Shown here: positions 34,058 to 35,355 of the stretch, one piece after another
Layout: each line of letters starts with the position of its first letter
Position numbering within the stretch: position 1 is the first letter of the stretch
Notes under the pieces: generated by a model
Told to the model about the DNA's origin: nothing
Databases searched by the model: none
Seen by the model: the letters and a program-made list of their open reading frames with translations, nothing else
Source: Candidatus Rokuibacteriota bacterium
Lineage (GTDB): Bacteria; Methylomirabilota; Methylomirabilia; Rokubacteriales; CSP1-6
Reading direction: 5' to 3'
Length of the DNA stretch: 35,355 bases
Assembly (NCBI GenBank): GCA_003220345.1
Contig: QHSC01000134.1
Span: 1,998 to 37,352, forward strand
Translations under genes and position numbers: made by a program

Positions 34058-34870
34058 GTGAGCCAGCTTCCGCCGTTCTTCGTCCTCGACGGCGACCGCT
34101 TCGTTCCCTCGGCGTCGGCGCGCGGGCCGTGGAGCCCGCGGCATCAGCACGGCGGCCCGCCCGCCGCCCTCCTCGCGCGAGCGTTCGCGCGGCAGGCGGC
34201 GTCGGACACCCAGATCGCGCGGCTGACCTTCGACTTCCTCCGCCCGGTGCCGCTGGCGCCCCTGACCGTCGTCACGCGCGTCGTCCGAGCCGGCACCAAG
34301 GTCCAGCGCCTCGCCGGCTCCGTCCTCGCGGAGGACGGCGTCGCGGTGATCGAGGCGACGTGCCTCGTCATGCGGCTCGTGCCTGCCAGCGTCGCAGTGC
34401 CGCTCGAGCCGCTGGCCTCGCCGGCGCCGCCGGCCGCAAGCGTGCCGTTCGAGCTGCCGTTCATGTCGGGCGAGGAAGGCTACCACCGCGCGGTGGAGTG
34501 GCGGCTCGCGAAGGGAACCTGGGGAGGCGGGCCGGTGGCGGCATGGCTCAGGCTCCGCGTGCCTCTCGTCGCCGGTGAGACACCGACACCTCCGCTCGAA
34601 TGCCTCGTCGCCGTCGCCGATTCCGCGAGCGGCGTGGCCGTCGCCGTCGACCCGGCGCTCGCCACGTTCGTGAACGGTGATCTGACGATCGCCCTGCACC
34701 GCAGCCCTGTCGGCGAGTGGATGTGCCTCGACGCCGCCACGACGGGCGAGGCGCACGGCATCGGGCTGGCGCGGGCGCGCCTCTGGGACACGACCGGCCT
34801 CGTGGGGCGCTCGCTCCAGACGCTGCTGCTCGAGCCGCGCTCGGGCAGTGAGCGCTTCCGAGGCGCGTGA
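34058..34870 (+). CDS. Thioesterase family protein (acyl-CoA, double hot-dog)
   Basis: 270 residues from GTG 34058-34060 (read VSQLPPFFVLDGDRFVPSAS). The open frame extends to 33983 but that part looks like intergenic remnant sequence. N-terminal hot-dog: GPWSPRHQHGGPPAALLARA, then IARLTFDFLRPVPLAPLTVV and EATCLVMRLVP. C-terminal hot-dog: PPLECLVAVADSASGVAVAV, NGDLTIALHRSPVGEWMCLD and GIGLARARLWDTTGLVGRSL. The HGGPPAALLARA and DFLRPVPL pattern is that of TesB-like/4HBT_3 acyl-CoA thioesterases. The chain length of the substrate is unknown. Confidence 0.82.
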   Translation: MSQLPPFFVLDGDRFVPSASARGPWSPRHQHGGPPAALLARAFARQAASDTQIARLTFDFLRPVPLAPLTVVTRVVRAGTKVQRLAGSVLAEDGVAVIEATCLVMRLVPASVAVPLEPLASPAPPAASVPFELPFMSGEEGYHRAVEWRLAKGTWGGGPVAAWLRLRVPLVAGETPTPPLECLVAVADSASGVAVAVDPALATFVNGDLTIALHRSPVGEWMCLDAATTGEAHGIGLARARLWDTTGLVGRSLQTLLLEPRSGSERFRGA

Positions 34871-34928
34871 GGAATCGGGGCGAGTCGCCGCCTCCGCCAG
34901 CGACGCGAAGGAGGCGGCGGCCCGTCTA

Positions 34929-34943
34929 TTCAGCACTCGCCTC
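34929..34943. repeat. Short dispersed repeat, copy 2
   Basis: Same TTCAGCACTCGCCTC as at 22157-22171, in the 117-bp gap between the thioesterase and ndk genes. Followed by GGCTCGAA about 35 bp later. See copy 1. Confidence 0.3.
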
Positions 34944-34987
34944 ACCGGGCCCTTGCCTACGTCTCGGCCCCGTTTCGGCTCGAAATT

Positions 34988-35355
34988 CTATCGCGAGTGG
35001 ATCTCGGTCGCGCCGAAGAAGTACGAGATCTCGAAGGCGGCCGACTGCGGCGAGTCCGAGCCGTGGACGGCGTTGGCCTCGATCGAGGACGCGAAATCCT
35101 TCCGGATCGTCCCCGGGTCGGCCTTGGCGGGATCCGTGGCGCCCATGAGATCGCGCAGGCGCGCGATGGCGGCCTCGCCTTCCAGCACCATGGGCATGCA
35201 CGGCCCCTGGGTCATGAAGGCGCACAGACTCCCGTAGAACGGGCGATCCTTGTGGACGATGTAGAAGCCCGCGGCCTGGGCGGGCGAGAGATGCACGAGC
35301 TTGGCGGCCAGGACCTTCAGGCCGGCCTGCTCGAAGCGGGCGATGATCTGCCCGG
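34988..35355 (-). CDS. ndk: Nucleoside diphosphate kinase (5' end outside window)
   Basis: The last 122 codons are visible, starting [20 protein letters not shown], then [51 protein letters not shown] and the catalytic phospho-His in NAVHGSDS. It transfers gamma-phosphate between nucleoside di- and triphosphates. The [13 protein letters not shown] strand carries a Cys-Met-Pro where most relatives have VVAM. The start lies to the right of the window. C-terminus [15 protein letters not shown] is normal. Confidence 0.93.
   Translation of the reverse strand, partial: GQIIARFEQAGLKVLAAKLVHLSPAQAAGFYIVHKDRPFYGSLCAFMTQGPCMPMVLEGEAAIARLRDLMGATDPAKADPGTIRKDFASSIEANAVHGSDSPQSAAFEISYFFGATEIHSR

Noticed and set aside
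34032..34061. A nine-codon leader peptide (MRDPDADEA) whose stop overlaps the thioesterase GTG
   Set aside because: The overlap is suggestive of coupling, but such a short frame is expected by chance and lacks a ribosome-binding site or attenuator structure.

Overview
The window is a compact, high-GC, gene-dense stretch of a bacterial chromosome. The genes form long same-strand runs with 4-nt or shorter overlaps, there are many exported proteins with Gram-negative-style signal peptides, and I found no tRNA, rRNA or CRISPR. The mix of N-acyl-D-amino-acid amidohydrolases, beta-oxidation, acyl-CoA carboxylation, amino-acid uptake and selenoproteins would suit an uncultivated soil or subsurface lineage such as Rokubacteria/Methylomirabilota. 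That assignment is a guess from style, not from a marker gene.

Layout. (1) 1-5048, minus: 3' part of a RibH2-type lumazine synthase, an MFS transporter, and two paralogous D-aminoacylase-family amidohydrolases. (2) 5252-9703, plus: a five-gene, tightly overlapping operon with a clear promoter (DUF4178, DUF350 membrane protein, an unrecognised 220-aa protein, a small lipoprotein, and an 850-aa protein with two glutathionylspermidine-synthase-like ATP-grasp modules). (3) 9693-17166, minus: a 2-oxoacid dehydrogenase operon (E1 alpha, E1 beta, E2, E3) followed by a fused enoyl-CoA hydratase/3-hydroxyacyl-CoA dehydrogenase. It is interrupted by a divergent BrnT/BrnA toxin-antitoxin pair, and E1 beta carries a frame-changing internal deletion. 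(4) 17218-17306: a REP-like long palindrome, then an RhlE-type DEAD-box helicase (plus). (5) 18788-25868, minus: a PrsW-type membrane protease with zinc ribbon, an alpha/beta hydrolase with no standard start codon, a polar amino-acid ABC transporter (two permeases, binding protein, ATPase), and biotin carboxyl carrier plus biotin carboxylase. (6) 25952-27039, minus: two translationally coupled genes that each carry an in-frame TGA exactly at the catalytic cysteine, an exported peroxiredoxin (TxxU) and an exported TlpA-like protein (UPNC). A near-ideal bacterial SECIS-like hairpin follows the second TGA. I read both as selenoproteins. (7) 27063-27610: scarred remnants of an ABC ATPase and its binding protein. 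(8) 27664-31640, minus: an OmpR-type response regulator, a histidine kinase, and a DegP-like protease whose first PDZ domain is duplicated by a perfect 330-bp tandem repeat. (9) 31737-35355: DedA membrane protein, PH-like membrane protein, an exported hydrolase, a thioesterase, and the 3' part of nucleoside diphosphate kinase.

How the parts fit. The most interesting piece is the selenoprotein pair. The peroxiredoxin has a selenocysteine and no cysteine at all, so it cannot resolve its own selenenic acid. The adjacent thioredoxin-fold protein has exactly one Sec and one Cys in a UxxC motif, and both carry signal peptides. They look like a dedicated extracytoplasmic peroxide-reducing relay. The nearby two-component system and HtrA protease would fit an envelope-stress neighbourhood, but no shared regulation is visible.
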